Below, in pieces: positions 13,476-26,000 of a stretch of DNA of 64,000 nt. The position numbers and the translations under genes are program-made. Within the stretch, counting starts at the first letter, position 1; each line of letters opens with the position of its first letter. This DNA comes from Trileptium ribeirensis. Its lineage: Eukaryota; Nematoda; Enoplea; Enoplida; Thoracostomopsidae. The notes under the pieces were generated by a model. That model had not been told where the DNA came from. It saw nothing but the letters and a program-made list of their open reading frames with translations, and did no database searches. The stretch lies in assembly GCA_030248225.1 (NCBI GenBank), contig JASANE010005097.1, positions 28,073 to 92,072 of the forward strand, in the 5' to 3' direction.

Positions 13476-13785
13476 ATTCGAGTGGTGAGAACAATCCCCC
13501 GAAGTCTGTTGTAGAAAGCACACACAAACAAAGCCTACACACAGTACGCAGGTGCAGCATTATATAAACCGTGAGTGATGAGTCATAGTTACGCCCGTCT
13601 CTTTTAATAGCCAACGTATGCAGTAGACAAATTCGAGTGGTGAGAACAATCCCCCGAAGTCTGTTGTAGAAAGCACACACAAACAAAGCCTACACAGAGT
13701 ACGCAGGTGCAGCATTATATAAACCGTGAGTGATGAGTCATAGTTACGCCCGTCTCTTTTAATAGCCAACGTATGCAGTAGACAA
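13476..13785. repeat. 155-bp tandem duplication inside family A copy 1
   Basis: Two adjacent units, 13476-13630 and 13631-13785, are almost identical. The one difference I see is CACAG versus CAGAG before the shared GTACGC. The same block occurs once in family A copy 3 (about 45410-45568, inverse orientation). Near identity argues for a recent duplication. Confidence 0.9.
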
Positions 13786-14238
13786 AACATCATACAACGA
13801 GTACAAAAACAATGAACTAACAATTTAATAATTCAATAAAACCCTAAATTGACCGTGAAAAGAACGTTAAAGAATTCAAACCGACACTTGAGAAAAATCT
13901 CATTTTTCATACTAAGTCTGAAGCAGAAGTGAGAAAAATATTTGCCACACAATATTTTTGACACTCGCAATCAGGTTGTTGGCCCAGAAAACCCTATATA
14001 CGACACTAAAACCAACAATAAGCACACATTTAGGTGCATTTCCCACGACTTTTCACCGAATATGAAATTTGGCGCCAACTATAAGCTTATAGACTCCAGA
14101 TTGGGAAGTAGTTGAAAAACTTGTTATATATCACTGGAAAGCCCTGGTAAAGTTACATGGAATAGGCCTATTAGTTTGCGGATACCTCGTTTACTTATTG
14201 AGAAAAGTCGCAAAAACTGGAGGGGGTGCAAGAAAAAG

Positions 14239-14264
14239 GGGGCAAAATGACGTCATTTTGCCCC
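14239..14264. repeat. 26-bp perfect palindrome in family A copy 1
   Basis: The centre is TGACGTCA, extended by AAAA/TTTT arms and closed by GGGGC/GCCCC. All 13 pairs match. The corresponding sites in copies 2 (about 42778) and 3 (about 44759) keep the order but have mismatches. The core equals a cAMP-response-element octamer, which may be coincidence. Confidence 0.9.
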
Positions 14265-15819
14265 ACAACTTTTCCCATGGAAAAAAAAATCAAAAATCGG
14301 GATCAGTCACTACTCCTAAATCGACCATTGCGGTTCGAATGAGCTATTTTGTATCAAAATCCGCCCAATCGTTATCGAGATCCAGGTACGTCAGACACAC
14401 AGACAGACAGGACCTCCTCAATCCCTTCCAGAGCCAAAATTGAAAATTCTCGTTCCACTCGCTCGCGAACTGTTTGCAAAATCCTCGAATACCTAGCCGT
14501 TTTAATTTTAGTCTCGATCAGAGTTTTTTGTGCTTTTTTTACGAAGCGAAAGCGTAAATAAAAAAACCGCCTAACAAAATATGCTAGCTATGCGCATATT
14601 TTCAAATCTTAAATTTAACCCGCTACTGTTGTATCATCCCTGGCCATCATAAATTAGTGCACGAAATAAATTTTTCAGCGCATTGATTTTCTTGACGGCA
14701 AAATTTGAAAATCATGACTACTGTCCCTGTTTTATAGCGTCTTTGCGCATCATGTACTAGTGCACACAATGGCGTAATATCAGCATATTGATATTTATTC
14801 GATGAGGGTATAAACAGAGAACCATGACCTACCGTACTGGATTTACTTCATAACCATGACCTACCGTTCAGATTTATCTTCACTTTTCACATTTTAAAAC
14901 AGCGCACGCAATCAACTAGCAGTACAATCACCATGACTATTAAAACATGCAAACTTACTATAGTAATGTTTTTCAGGTTTGCACTAACGTCATTAATACT
15001 TCGCGGGATAGCGCCGCCTAGAATTATTGTACAAAATATTCCTATTGTTTAAATCGTGAAACTGATGGGTAACATTACAACGAAGTGACAAAAATAAGAT
15101 TTGACATAACAAACGTTGTGATCATGTTGCGACCTCAAGTTGCTTCAAATTGACTCGATAATGGACTACAAAAAAGTCTTACAAAATAAGTCACCGTTAA
15201 CTTTTATGTCCTGATAATCACCACTCGAGATATTAATAATTTGGCGATAAAATTTCTTAAGCAAATTCACGATCATGAACATTTCCGCAGTTCAACACTA
15301 TTTAAACGAAAATTTCTATGTATTCGTTCCGTGAATTGATTTTAATGTTTGTTGTTTAAAGCTCTTCGCAGTTTAAGCAATAAACCAATATTAATAAATT
15401 TACAACTAATAACTCACAAAGCGAGCAGAGTTGGAGCGAGTCCAACTACTCTGTGTTTAGCAACCATTTCGTCATTCCAAATACAGATCCTCAGATCATT
15501 TAAACTACCACGATATCAATTATACAACGGCAATACTTGGCCAATAATTGTACATGGTAACGCTACGGTCACTTTAGTCATATAACGAAACCGAAGAATT
15601 CTATTTCTTCTTCCAATGATCAAAAAGACGAAAACTTGTGAAATTTATGTTTTTAAAATCCCATTTTCAAAAGACCTCAACACTTACTTATTTGATATAT
15701 ATCACTCAAATACAATTGTTTTTGTGTATCGTATACAGCTACAACGAAAACTTATGCACACATTCCAATGGCTTACATACATCTATATTAAAAAAATAGC
15801 TAAATTTTACTATTTTCGG

Positions 15820-16650
15820 TGCCAAAATTTACCAAATTTTGCCCCGGTACCGTCCGTAGGATTAGCAACCAACCAATATTGGGGCTAAAATAATGAAAGC
15901 CGCTTATTTAGCAGGTTAAATTACGCTATAATCCTAACGTTCAACACCAACAAGCGACATACTCTTTGTTAAAAGTTTGGAAATTTCACTTTTTTATGCC
16001 TATTTAAAACGCTGGTTTATAACTCGAAAACGGCTGCTCTGACAAAAATACATATAAGCAAAACTGTAGCTCTCGTTATGGGATGCTCTAGGTGGTCTCA
16101 ATTTTTCGATCCGCTCTGGTAAGAGTTATTACCTAAAATGTTGGGTGACTCCAAATTACCAAAATCAAAAATTCTCCAATTCTTTTCGGCATTGCAAAAG
16201 TTTAATTAGGCAAATCGTGGCAGCAGCGCAAATATAAAGCTAGGTGCACAACTACATATCATTAAGCTTCGAACAAAAAATTGCAAAATCCAGTTGTCTG
16301 ATGAAGAATTATGCGACTGACAGACGGAAAAAAAACAATTTTTTTCCAACTAGCCTCTATTTAAGAAAACTCCGCTCGCTAATGTCGCTCCATTCCAATA
16401 ACACCTTTCCGTAAAGATTACATAAATCTATACCATTGCTTTCGAATGCAAACCATGAAATAAAATAGTTACTCGCAAAGCGAAGAGAAATGAAGCGCGT
16501 ACCGTTCGCCTGAGCTCAAACACCATTACGTTCTCAGTCGAGCTTTGTGAGAAACCTATTATGTCCCAGAAAGACAAACATTACTGTAACGATACATTAA
16601 TGGCAACGCTACGGCGAATTTAAGCAAACTTCAACACCGCAGGATCCTAC
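15820..16650 (+). repeat. Family L copy 1
   Basis: Blocks such as 'AACTCGAAAACGGCTGCTCTGAC', 'AAAATACATATAAGCA', 'TTTTTCGATCCGCTCTGGTAAGAGTTAT' and 'ATGTTGGGTGACTCC' parallel 52190-52900 in order, at moderate identity. It contains a CTCCGCTCGCT motif at about 16369. It ends just left of host exon 16773-16880. Confidence 0.5.
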
Positions 16651-16772
16651 ATTTTTCTCCAAAAAACCGAACATACCAAAAATACTGAAATTTATAAACT
16701 TTCAAGACAAATTAAAACTTCTAAGGACATTTTCCCTTGTAGACTTCTGCGTTGAAGGTCCCTAGCGCTTAC

Positions 16773-16880
16773 AGTATTGGATCCGTAGTCCACGTACACA
16801 ATTGCTTTGACAAAATTCAAAATGACTGAGAGAAGATTTAGGGTTTCGGGGCCCAATATAGCTAACTGCAAGAGAGTGTC
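16773..16880 (-). CDS. Exon of BEACH-like gene, hydrophobic helix
   Basis: A GAGTTTTTTCAG acceptor and a GTAAGC donor bound 108 bases. The preferred frame gives DTLLQLAILGPETLNLL and SVILNFVKAIVYVDYGSNT, phase 0 at both ends. That joins in phase to 3514-3638. A second frame is also open; it fits the phase of 16989-17758 instead but gives a less protein-like sequence. The intron to the 770-base exon is only 108 bases, unlike the multi-kilobase introns elsewhere in this gene. Confidence 0.48.
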
Positions 16881-16988
16881 CTGAAAAAACTCCGACGGTG
16901 ACGTTAAACCATTTGTCGACACTTTCCTCAATGTTTAAAATATTTATGAGCGCAGTTTAACCATAAGCATGCTAACAATAAAGCTTAC

Positions 16989-17758
16989 CATGCCCTGCGG
17001 TCGGAAATACGTGTGTAACCGCTTCCAATAACGGTCTACGAAGAAAATTAGGCGGACAGATGTCGCTGGTGCCACCACCCGCTCCTATAGCATTGGTTCC
17101 AGTGTGATGTTCGCCAATAATTTCAACATCGGAATCTGTGTCGTCAAACACAAAGTCTTCAAGACCGGTAATAGGATCCTTTGTTTGAAGGCGAACACTA
17201 TCTGCCATACCGCCTTCATATGCACTTACATTGAACGGCAATCTTACCGGAACCAAATCGGCGGCCACACTTCCCTCTTGAGACCGATTGGCTGTAGGAA
17301 GCGGTTGTGGCGGTTTCTTGAGTTGGCGCTGACCGCAGGAAGGCGACACTGACGCAGCACGTTTTGTGCCTTGTGAATGGGCTGAGAAAATATCGGATTC
17401 TGATGGAGTGTGGCGAAGGTCTGATATTTGTTCGATTTCGGTATCACTCTGATTACCATTAGCTGTTTGCACATCGTTAAGGTAGGAATCAATATTTCCA
17501 TATGTAAATTGTTTCGATGAAGGTTCCCCCTCCCTTTCCTTCCCTTTGTGGACAAAGCTCCGCTCGAACTCTGCAATTTGCACTGAACTAAAGTTCGAAG
17601 AATGGCTATAGGACATGTGACACTTGCTGCTGACCGAAGCTGCAGCGGTGTTATGTTGTAGTACCGACGCAGGGACCGGGTTCGGCAGAATGTCTATCGA
17701 GTCTTTACGCCACCTCGCCCAACGAACCAACGTTTTTAAAGATCTCTTTGAGAACTGC
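16989..17758 (-). CDS. Large exon of BEACH-like gene, basic start then acidic/Ser-rich linker
   Basis: The acceptor is one of the best in the window (TTTTTCTTTCGTTCCAG). The open frame is 770 bases. It starts QFSKRSLKTLVRWARWRKD, passes through a His/Ser-rich stretch (HMSYSHSSNFSSVQIAEFER) and an acidic segment with the sequence FDDTDSDVEIIGE, and ends FLRRPLLEAVTHVFP before a GTAAGC donor. Composition suggests a mainly disordered regulatory linker with a basic helix at its start. Entry phase matches the 27406-27617 island. It exits in phase 1, which does not fit the phase-0 frame preferred for 16773-16880. An earlier GTATTT donor after AVTH would fit phase 0. Confidence 0.75.
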
Positions 17759-18205
17759 CTGGAACGAAAGAAAAACTATGAAATATATAGCTATATCAGT
17801 GAAAATAATACGAATCACCAACTAAAAGAACGAACGTCAATTTGTGACGACTTGAGAATGAACACTGGCTTACTAACCACTACAAACCAAAGCCACTAAT
17901 TGTTGAAAATCACCTCCGGAATATTAATTAACATATTGAATCTATATTACTGACCATGTTAAACACTTGCAGTGCTCACCAGAAGTAACTACATCTTTTA
18001 CCGAGAGCGATCAGCGAGTGTCTGGCTGGTGCTGTACGCAGACCCTATTACTCAAACATGTAGTACCACGCCGAAAAAAAGCCAACTTTACACACCACCT
18101 TAGCCTTGGTCACTATATAAACCAGTAAACGCTTAATCAACAATTTAGAAGGCCACAAAAACATAAACACCAATAATCTTATCTGGTTAACCAAAGGTAT
18201 ATACG

Positions 18206-20036
18206 TGTAACAGAAGCATGCTATATCGTTAGGAGATTAATCCTGGCCAGATGCTAATGGACAACATTTATGAATTCGTGATACTGATGTTTCCTGGAAT
18301 TGGATCCCTAACGACAATGGCTGCAGGAACGCAAAGCCATTGCCCCATCCCCGTATATGTATATATAGATATATTTTGGAACGGACTTGAAATTGACGAT
18401 CTTTTGTGCTCACAAAATTGAGCCCCGTTGTCGCCTTAGTTATAATCACTATGTACATCGCAAATCAGAAATAGCAAGGCTCGATAGTCTCGCTATGTAA
18501 CTATAGCTTTTAGCACTTCGGCGTGCGCCGCCGACATTTTCGTTACCACCATGGGTATCATTACTATTTCAGGAACGGATGTTGTACACTTATTGCTGTT
18601 ATTTGTCGTATCATATAGTTTGCGTCGTCATAAAGGCACCCATTGGCATATGTGACTTGTACATTTCTACTTGTTATTTTTGTCGTACCATATCGGTTGT
18701 TTTGCCATAAAGGCACCTGTTGATATAATCGTTATCTATCGCCGTAACATGAATGCACTGATTATTATGTACCCATTTATACTATTTTTCTCGCACATAC
18801 ATGTTTGAATTGGTAACTGATTATATTGATGCTGTATATCTGATTTGTACCCTTAACCGTATGTGTGTTGCTGTAACCGTATAGATATCTATCTTACCAT
18901 ATTTATACTGATTTCGTTTCTTTGATTATGGCCATAAAGGCACGTATCTGTATGTAATTCTATTATATTTTCCATACCATTTCTATATTGTTATGTTTTG
19001 TTGTACTTTTGATATTCATGATCGTTGAGGTGTATATGTCCGTGAGTAACCCATACTTGGTTGGGCCGATTTTTAGAGAAAAGTTAGTGATTTTGCGCAT
19101 ATAACTTAGTGTCTTTATAGGTAGGAACGTTCGGGTTAAGCGAGCACTTGCCATACCCGACCCGCGAATAAGTAGAACGGTACGACTCCCCGAACGCCCC
19201 GACATACGCATAGGAAGAGCCCTACCCCGCGTGGTAGGACCGCGAAATTCGCCTCGATTTTGGTAGAAAAGAGTGGCCGTGACGGAAACCCGTCAAGACC
19301 GTCCTCATGAGTGAGTACCACAAAAATAGCGGATGTTCGCCCTATAGCGAACAGCAAAGTAGCAAAATTTCTGAAATCTATAAGTAAAACTGACCGATAT
19401 CAAATTTACCAGTGTTGAAAATTAAGAAATACACTGGTAAATTGTAACGACAAAAATGTTATCAGTTACAGTGTTCATTTTGTTGGCTAAGTTAGCTGAT
19501 AAAACTTGTCAATTCCAAATACTCGGAATTAAACGTGGCGGCTCCGACCCATAACTCCGGAATCGTTGAGAAATTGCAATTTAAGAGTTGAACCTTTCTG
19601 ATTAAGAATTTTACGGACTTTATAATGAGACCGGTCCCGTGGATATCTGAACAGGATCCACGGACTTATTAGGAAATAACTATGTAAATATAACCAATAA
19701 ATCACATTTAATTAAATCACTTAACAAATAATCGACACAAGTATATATTGGATTCCTGGCGTCCGAGGCTTTTATTTGAGCCCAGAACGGACCCGCTGTG
19801 CCCACTTTTAGGTACCCTTTCCCGTGAAAATTGCAGAAATTGCTCCCCGATAAGCGTGTAACCCCTCAATAAATTCCGCTCACTGAACCCGACGCAAATA
19901 TATACCCCTCACCCCACAAAAAGCAACCCGAACCCGCGGGAGCCGCATAAAACACTTTAATTATATATAAAATTGTCGATGGGCTCGCCCGAGAGCACAC
20001 CTTCCCCCTTTGTCGTTCAAAAATGGACCTGTTACA
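18206..20036 (+). mobile_element. Family D copy 1, LTR-like (about 1.83 kb)
   Basis: It starts TGTAACAG and ends CTGTTACA, perfectly inverse 8-bp ends of the TG...CA type found in long terminal repeats. It contains several 'CATAAAGGCACC' motifs (18620-18950), a GC-rich block 'CCCTACCCCGCGTGGTAGGACCG' and a run 'GGGCTCGCCCGAG'. Both copies are followed by TATCAAA, which may be the eroded internal edge. No target duplication is visible. No matching second LTR or protease/polymerase frame lies nearby, so it is probably a solo LTR. Confidence 0.6.
19403..19443. repeat. 13-bp stem hairpin unique to family D copy 1
   Basis: AATTTACCAGTGT is exactly inverse to ACACTGGTAAATT with a 15-base loop. It lies in about 140 bases (roughly 19351-19490) that are absent from family D copy 2, so it may belong to a small insertion. 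Confidence 0.8.
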
Positions 20037-20039
20037 TAT

Positions 20040-22430
20040 CAAAATGCTCGGATGGACGAACCAAATCCGAATCCGAGACTCGTTTGGCACTTTGGTCATA
20101 ACTGAGAGAATAGGACCCTCTTTTTACTTCATTTGCCCCTCGTTTGTTTGCTTAAGCCGCGTCTCTTTCTTTGGAAGCTGATTCCAAGTATATATGTTAA
20201 CCTATCAGTTCATACAGAATAAATACATATTTTAAATATAAAATATATATTTCCATTAAGTAAACAATCAAGCTCAAATAAATTTAGCTTCTTTGAATAG
20301 TCCGAAGATAGGTGTGTCGATATTCCTCTGAAAGCTAGCAATCCCTATAAGCCAGCGCTCCCTTACAACAAATAAGGACCGATTTAAATGTGATCGTTAG
20401 TTTAATACTAACTTTATATAAAGTTAGACCGGTTACCTGGATGTGGATGCCCAGCGTTTGTATTTATAAATGACCGCAGACGCCAGTATAAACCTTCTGT
20501 TTATATTCGTTAGATATACAACCCTAAATTATAGATCTTCAATAAACTTTATATAGTAATTGAGAGTTTATATTAGAAGTCTGGAGAAACTTCAGAAATA
20601 AGTTGATATAAGTTTAATATTAAAGTTGCTCGGACAACCGATTAGAGCTTCAGATTGACTTCGGCAGCGCAGAGTGCAGTCGGTTTGTAGACTGGCTCTC
20701 TAGCTCTTCAGTTTTGCTTATAGTTTTACATAGTTCATTAGCACTTTCTATTGGCTTTATTGCTCCTGGGTTTGCAAACGGATCGACGAGTGGTGGACGT
20801 CGAACGATCGGATTCGAGTACGCAAGTATGGATAGGGAGGCGTAGTTTAGCAACTAGGTATTACTGATGTTAGATAGAATAAGCGCGGAGAGTAATTGAT
20901 GCCTAATAGAACTGAGAGTCCGTGTAGACTAGCCATGGTGTTAAGCCTCTAAGGACTCCCTGTCCATGCTTTAGTTTACATGATACTCTAGCCCGTCCTA
21001 GCTTCGTCCCGCAGATCCATAGCCATTGCTAGCCGTTTCTAATAATTCATTAAACAGTCGAAGTCATGCTGAACTTCCCTCGATCAACGATTGAAGGCAC
21101 AGATAAACGCGTCACTGCTTTACATGATTCCCTGAGTTGAGTTAAGATTTGAAATATAACTTTTGAGCCGGCCGAGGTTGAATAAAAATTTCTTTTGATA
21201 AGTACCTGGAATGAAACTACGATCATCCTTTGCCATGTTTTTATTATTGAGTTTTAATAGGCGATTTTACTCGTGATTTTACTTAGACGATGACTTAAGG
21301 GAGCGCCAAGTCGCCCGTCTGTACTTATTTGGGGGGGGGCCACTTTCCAAATCCCCCAATGTTCGTGAGATTTTCAGCCATGTCCGTCCACCCCACTCGG
21401 CCGAACCCCCCATGTTCAACTAATTCCAAAAATTTTGTATGTCTAAAAATTTGTTTTTTTGTTTGCAGATTGTTTTTACCACTATTTATTAATTAATTAC
21501 CACTATTTATAATGCAAAAATATCGTTCTTTAGCTTGAAAATACATTCACGGTAGTAATAAAGCATAAAATTATGGAAATATTCAGTATTTTTAAGCAAA
21601 ATTTATCCCCCACGTTTAATTTCCCCCAGAATGAACATGGGGGCCCCCGAAGTTCCCCCCACTTTCGGAGGGCTGTGGACAGGCCAGCTTATTGCTGGAA
21701 ACCCGAAACCAAAGTATTTGTTAAGATTCCCTTCCAGCAATTTTTCTGAGATTTTATTAACATGTTAGTAGTGACCGACGCTTTGAAAAAGAGCCTAAAC
21801 TGTAATCGACCCGCAACGGAATTTGCTAATCTGATGTCTTGCGAGTAAGACAGCGCAATCTGAGTGAAAATTTGACATAACTTTAAAATTACTCCAGGAA
21901 TTTAGCTGAAACTGACCGTTTCTTCGCAGGAATGTTTATTACCGAATTTCTACTTTAAAATTTTGCGATATCGCATTGGAGTCACAAACCCGACGACCCC
22001 GAAATGGCGTGCCCCCACCCCCCCGAAAACGTAAATATAAAACATTTTGAAATTCCCTCCAGGAATTTCGTTTAAAATTTGTTAAGTTATAGAGCCCTGT
22101 TAGGTATTTCGAAACAGACCTTAAGGTCGGTCGAACCCGACCGGGTTCGTTCGCAAGGTGACCCGAATGATTTTTGCTCTACAAATAGAGGCCCGTTAGG
22201 CCTTCCATTTGCGCTATTGAGCCCAACAAAGCCGTGGCTCGTTCAAAAATTATGAAAGATATGGACTCGAGCAGCGGAAAAGCCGCTCAGTGTCTACACA
22301 AATTTCATCGATTTCGTTCATATATAGTCAGTTTTCATAGTAGGTTTTGGTTTAGCTTTAGCACATATTTTCCGTATATTTCAGCTTTATATTCTCTTTC
22401 TCTCCCTCTGTAGTATAGTCAGCAGTGCAG
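20040..22430. other. Intron stretch between LTR-like copy and LINE
   Basis: It contains the dispersed repeat with C/G homopolymer runs (21330-21680, again near 22020) and otherwise nothing that I can name. Confidence 0.45.
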
Positions 22431-22434
22431 CACG

Positions 22435-22866
22435 ATGCCATCGGCAGCCAGGTATGGGTCTAATATAAAGACTCTAGGACCGGAACCTCATGTTCCTATT
22501 AGCATGACTGTAATTAAAACGTGGCTGGAGGAAAGGTCTTTTATAGAACATAGTAGAAGATGGACTAATAATACTGATTGTAGACAGACTAGGGTTTTCT
22601 TTGATAAACCGAATAAATTTAGATCAAAATTTCTTTGGAAACTGAATAAAGACCGTATTAGAATAGCCATACAAGTTTTGACAGGACATGGGACTTTTAA
22701 CTCCCACTTATATAGAATAGGTTTATTGGACAACAACTTGTGCACATTCAGCGGAGCTGAGTCGAAGACTGTTCAACATTTGACAATGAATTGCTTAGCC
22801 TTAAAGGACTTACGAAAGACATTCTTCGGAACTGAGACTTTGGATCAAGAGGATGACATAAATTGA
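22435..22866 (+). pseudogene. Non-LTR retrotransposon ORF2, C-terminal end
   Basis: The 143-codon frame has IQVLTGHGTFNSHLYRIG at 79-96, then LC at 102-103, QHLTMNC at 114-120 and a basic tail. 'LTGHG.....L.R......C..C........H....C' is the C-terminal domain after reverse transcriptase and RNase H in Jockey/I/R1-type LINEs. Here Cys103, His115 and Cys120 are kept and the second Cys is Ser106. An in-frame stop lies just upstream, and no reverse transcriptase is present, so the copy is 5'-truncated. Confidence 0.72.
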
Positions 22867-23000
22867 GTTTATCGAGAATTGTTGGGTTTGCGAAGTGTAT
22901 TATGGAATAGAACTTTACTAGGACTTGGGGTGCTGAAAAGGGCCTTTTTGGCCTACTCAGGTTTCTTATACCCCATCTAAACTCTTATCTATCTATCTAT
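22867..23000 (+). mobile_element. LINE 3' untranslated region and TCTA tail
   Basis: Directly after the LINE stop codon, about 120 bases of non-coding sequence end in an ATCT repeat (22986-23000). Non-LTR elements of several clades end in short tandem repeats instead of poly(A). The sequence changes character right after the repeat, so 23000 is taken as the 3' junction. Confidence 0.6.
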
Positions 23001-24084
23001 GGCATCGGAGTCCCGAAACTTCGATACGCTGTCGTAGTAAAATGAAATATCAACTTTGCCAGAGTTGATATTTATGTTGCACATGGCAACATTTTTGTGT
23101 AAAATTTCGCGATATCGCTACATAATGTACTTGTGAACCCTTCGACACGCACCATATTATAGTGAGCACTACCATCCGTCGAACTGCTTACGAGCACCGA
23201 GTTACGTTTATACGATCGTATTAGCAATGAATATTAAAGGCAAAGGCAACGCCTTCAACCCTTCCGTAAGTGTAGGGGAAGAGAATAATACCCAGCAGAC
23301 TTATATTAGGGCGTGGAGTACCCGAATTAGTATTTCCGAGTTTGGTATTTAGGAATTCTTTTCTTTATAACGTGTCGTTTAGCCGTAGTTTTGGTAAGAA
23401 TTTAGAGTATCGTTCCGCCGAAATGAGCGCGAACGAAGGGCATTCGTCAACCACCAGTTAGATTCAAAATTGACAGATTAGTACTTTTCCCTGGATCCGG
23501 CTCGATCCAGCGCCTTCTTGAAATGTACAAATTTGGCCGTCAGAATAAGGTACAATTAATGTAGCTTATTCTGTAGCCTATATTTTAGCTGTAAATTTTG
23601 TGTTAGGAAAGTTCAAAACGTTAGAAAATTTGGTCCCAATCTTTTCCTACCGGGAACTCTAAGCCGTTCAGGAGAGATCTTACCCGCCGATTATGAAGCT
23701 ATTCTGGCTCATGATCATGGACAAGAAAAAGTCCACCTTCCGTATTTATTTAGGTTGCAAATGAGTACAAACCTAAGCCTAAATTTAGCATTTTTGTTAC
23801 CGTATTTGAAGAATAATTTTATAGGAATCTTGAACTGCAATTGGCTTGTTATGCACCATGCCAAGGGAAAACTACTTGTACCTGCGGTAATAGTTCATAC
23901 ATACGTATGCGTGTAGGGAAGAAAACGTTACGACATCACACTCGAAATTAGGAGTCTTACCCATCGTAAACCCACAAACTTGCACCTGTATTAATGTGTA
24001 TTCTTGCTTATATTGTGTACCCATATCGATTGCTCAACCGTAACCTGTTGTATCTTAACCTGTTCGTTGTTTTATCATATCAAT

Positions 24085-25160
24085 ATTCGCATATCGTGTA
24101 TCATTGATGCCGTTGATTAGGATGAGCAATATCAAAACCCTAAAATTCCGTTGTGTACGCTTTGATCCGCATTTACAAATTTATCCGTTGTTTTGCCGCC
24201 TTTAGCTTACCTGAACCTATTGCTTAACTAGAGTACCCTATTAATAATACTAGTACCGCAGCGAGTAATTACTCGAATGGCACCTCGATAACTAACTAAC
24301 TATCGCCCGTGCTACATGTATTTTCGGCCCCATTTTTTCGAGTAAGGTAAGCGCAGCTGTCATTAGGAAGGCTTAGTTCACGCCGTGACTTGAATCAGCT
24401 GTGAGCGTCCCATGAAAAAGGCGATGACTCCGACATGCATGTTTGTTATCCCTAGAATTTTCACAATAACGGACCATTCCGTTGGCATTGTATCTACTGT
24501 ATTATCACGTACGATACACTCATGTCAGTATAAGATTTTGACTTGTCAAAAAATACTCAATCAAAACCCAACGGTATCCATGTGTTTTACTGACCATAGT
24601 AGCGATACGTAGTGAAGGGGTTTGAAATCCGTCACCGCTATCGACGACCCACGTTCAGGTTTGACATGCAGAAGAAGCAAGCCTTAGCGCGACTCGCCGA
24701 TTCCTATTTGTATTATTTTTATTATTGAGTGAGTACGACTTGTGTGACCTAAGAAACAAATTTACATGAGAACAAAGTTTCGCTAAACGTCCAAAACAAC
24801 GAATCACGCGATCCGACGTTAAACATCCAGGGATTTGTCAGACCCCAGTGGGGGCCACTGGCTAAATAAATTAACGATGATAGGGAATAGTGGTATGATC
24901 TCTTTGGCCTGTGAGCAGGTGACAGAGCCATCCTCCCTATGGACCTCAAAGGTAGTATCGCTTAGGCTACGTGAGCAACCCGTCCGGCAGGATCAGAACA
25001 CATGCTGTGAAGCGCTCCTGCGGCTTGCTAAGCTCTGTAGTCTCTTGGGACTAAAAAGAAGAAGAAAAATTAGAACCCATTAGGTCCGCCCGTGAGGTCA
25101 CCATAGCCGGTTTCGTATGAGCATTACGTTTTGGAAGTGTGTAATGCAGCAGCGTCACGT
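24085..25160 (+). repeat. Family E copy 1
   Basis: Shared blocks with copy 2 include 'GTAAG(G)TGAGCGCAGCTGTCATTAG', 'GTGAAAAAGGCGATGACTCCG', 'GGCCTGTGAGCAGGTGAC', 'CAACCCGTCCGGCAGGATCA' and 'GCAGCAGCGTCACGT' at the right end. Order and orientation are the same. There is no coding frame of note. The GC content is higher than the surroundings, as in family D. Confidence 0.7.
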
Positions 25161-26000
25161 GTTACATAAGTGTTAGCCATAGCAACTTTGATAACTTAAA
25201 AGAAAATGATGTCTTATTAACATGTCAACTGCACACCAGTCCAACAACATCGACATACTTCTCGGGTCTTAACACATACAAAAGGCATTTTACTACTCAA
25301 ACCAATTGGATCGAAATCGGTTACAGTGCTCAAATTAATATGTTACTATTTTTCCTTGTGTAAATGTTGCAGCTCGTCAACTCGAAAACCGTTAAATTAG
25401 AAATTTTACTTTGTATTCTGTTGCGTGTATTGTACATAAAATATAGTGAAATTTCAATTTTCTTTATACTATCTTACAAAACGTTGTGAGAACAATATTT
25501 CCATAATCAGTTTTACAATGGGCTAGCAAACACAAAAATATAAACGTTAGACAGTAAAACAAACTGTTAAAAGGTTTGCTCCACGAATTTCAAAAAAAGT
25601 TGGTGACCGCTTTCCCACTTTAATACGAGTGCAATATATATCCGCTTGCCGAGAAACAAATCCAATCCGAATTTTGCAAAATCGATTACCTCGAAGACTA
25701 TAGTAATCAAACTGTTCGCGTTTCTGTATCGCGAGACAAGTTTTAACTTATGGTTTGCAGCTTACCAATAAGATTTGGTTTGCGTCTCGCCAATAAAAAA
25801 CGGAGTGGACCTAAATATTAAGACACACAGTACTAACAGACACAGACTTTTGCTCAATCTGAAGCATCTGAATACCAAATAAATGTGCTTCTGTCGAGGT
25901 ACAACTAAAGACAATAATTTTTCATTTACTAAACTACGTACATACATAATAAGAAATTAAAATTAAGAAAGGTACGGGATAGCGTTAGCAGACAAAGTAA

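Larger units (their letters stand above)
13450..14465 (-). mobile_element. Family A copy 1 (Helentron/HINE-like)
   Basis: Read on the minus strand this copy ends at 13450 with CTAG followed by a host T. Just inside is a perfect 6-bp stem hairpin GCTCGC-TT-GCGAGC (13458-13471), and inside that the motif whose plus-strand reading is GAATTCGAGTGG (13474-13485). The other end (about 14465) shows GAGTGGAACGAG but not the full GAATTC. It carries two 155-bp modules near the 3' end and only one of the 172-bp internal modules. It lies in the host intron between exons 16773-16880 and 3514-3638. Confidence 0.65.

Noticed and set aside
16300..16345. CTGATGA followed by GAAA as a hammerhead ribozyme core
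   Set aside because: I could not draw stems I-III with proper pairing around it. The same holds for the CTGATGA words near 6257, 11791 and 30184.
16773..16880. Reading this exon in the second open frame to fit the phase of 16989-17758
   Set aside because: That frame gives a less protein-like sequence and does not fit the next exon at 3514-3638, which allows phase 0 only. It is kept as an alternative in the exon entry.
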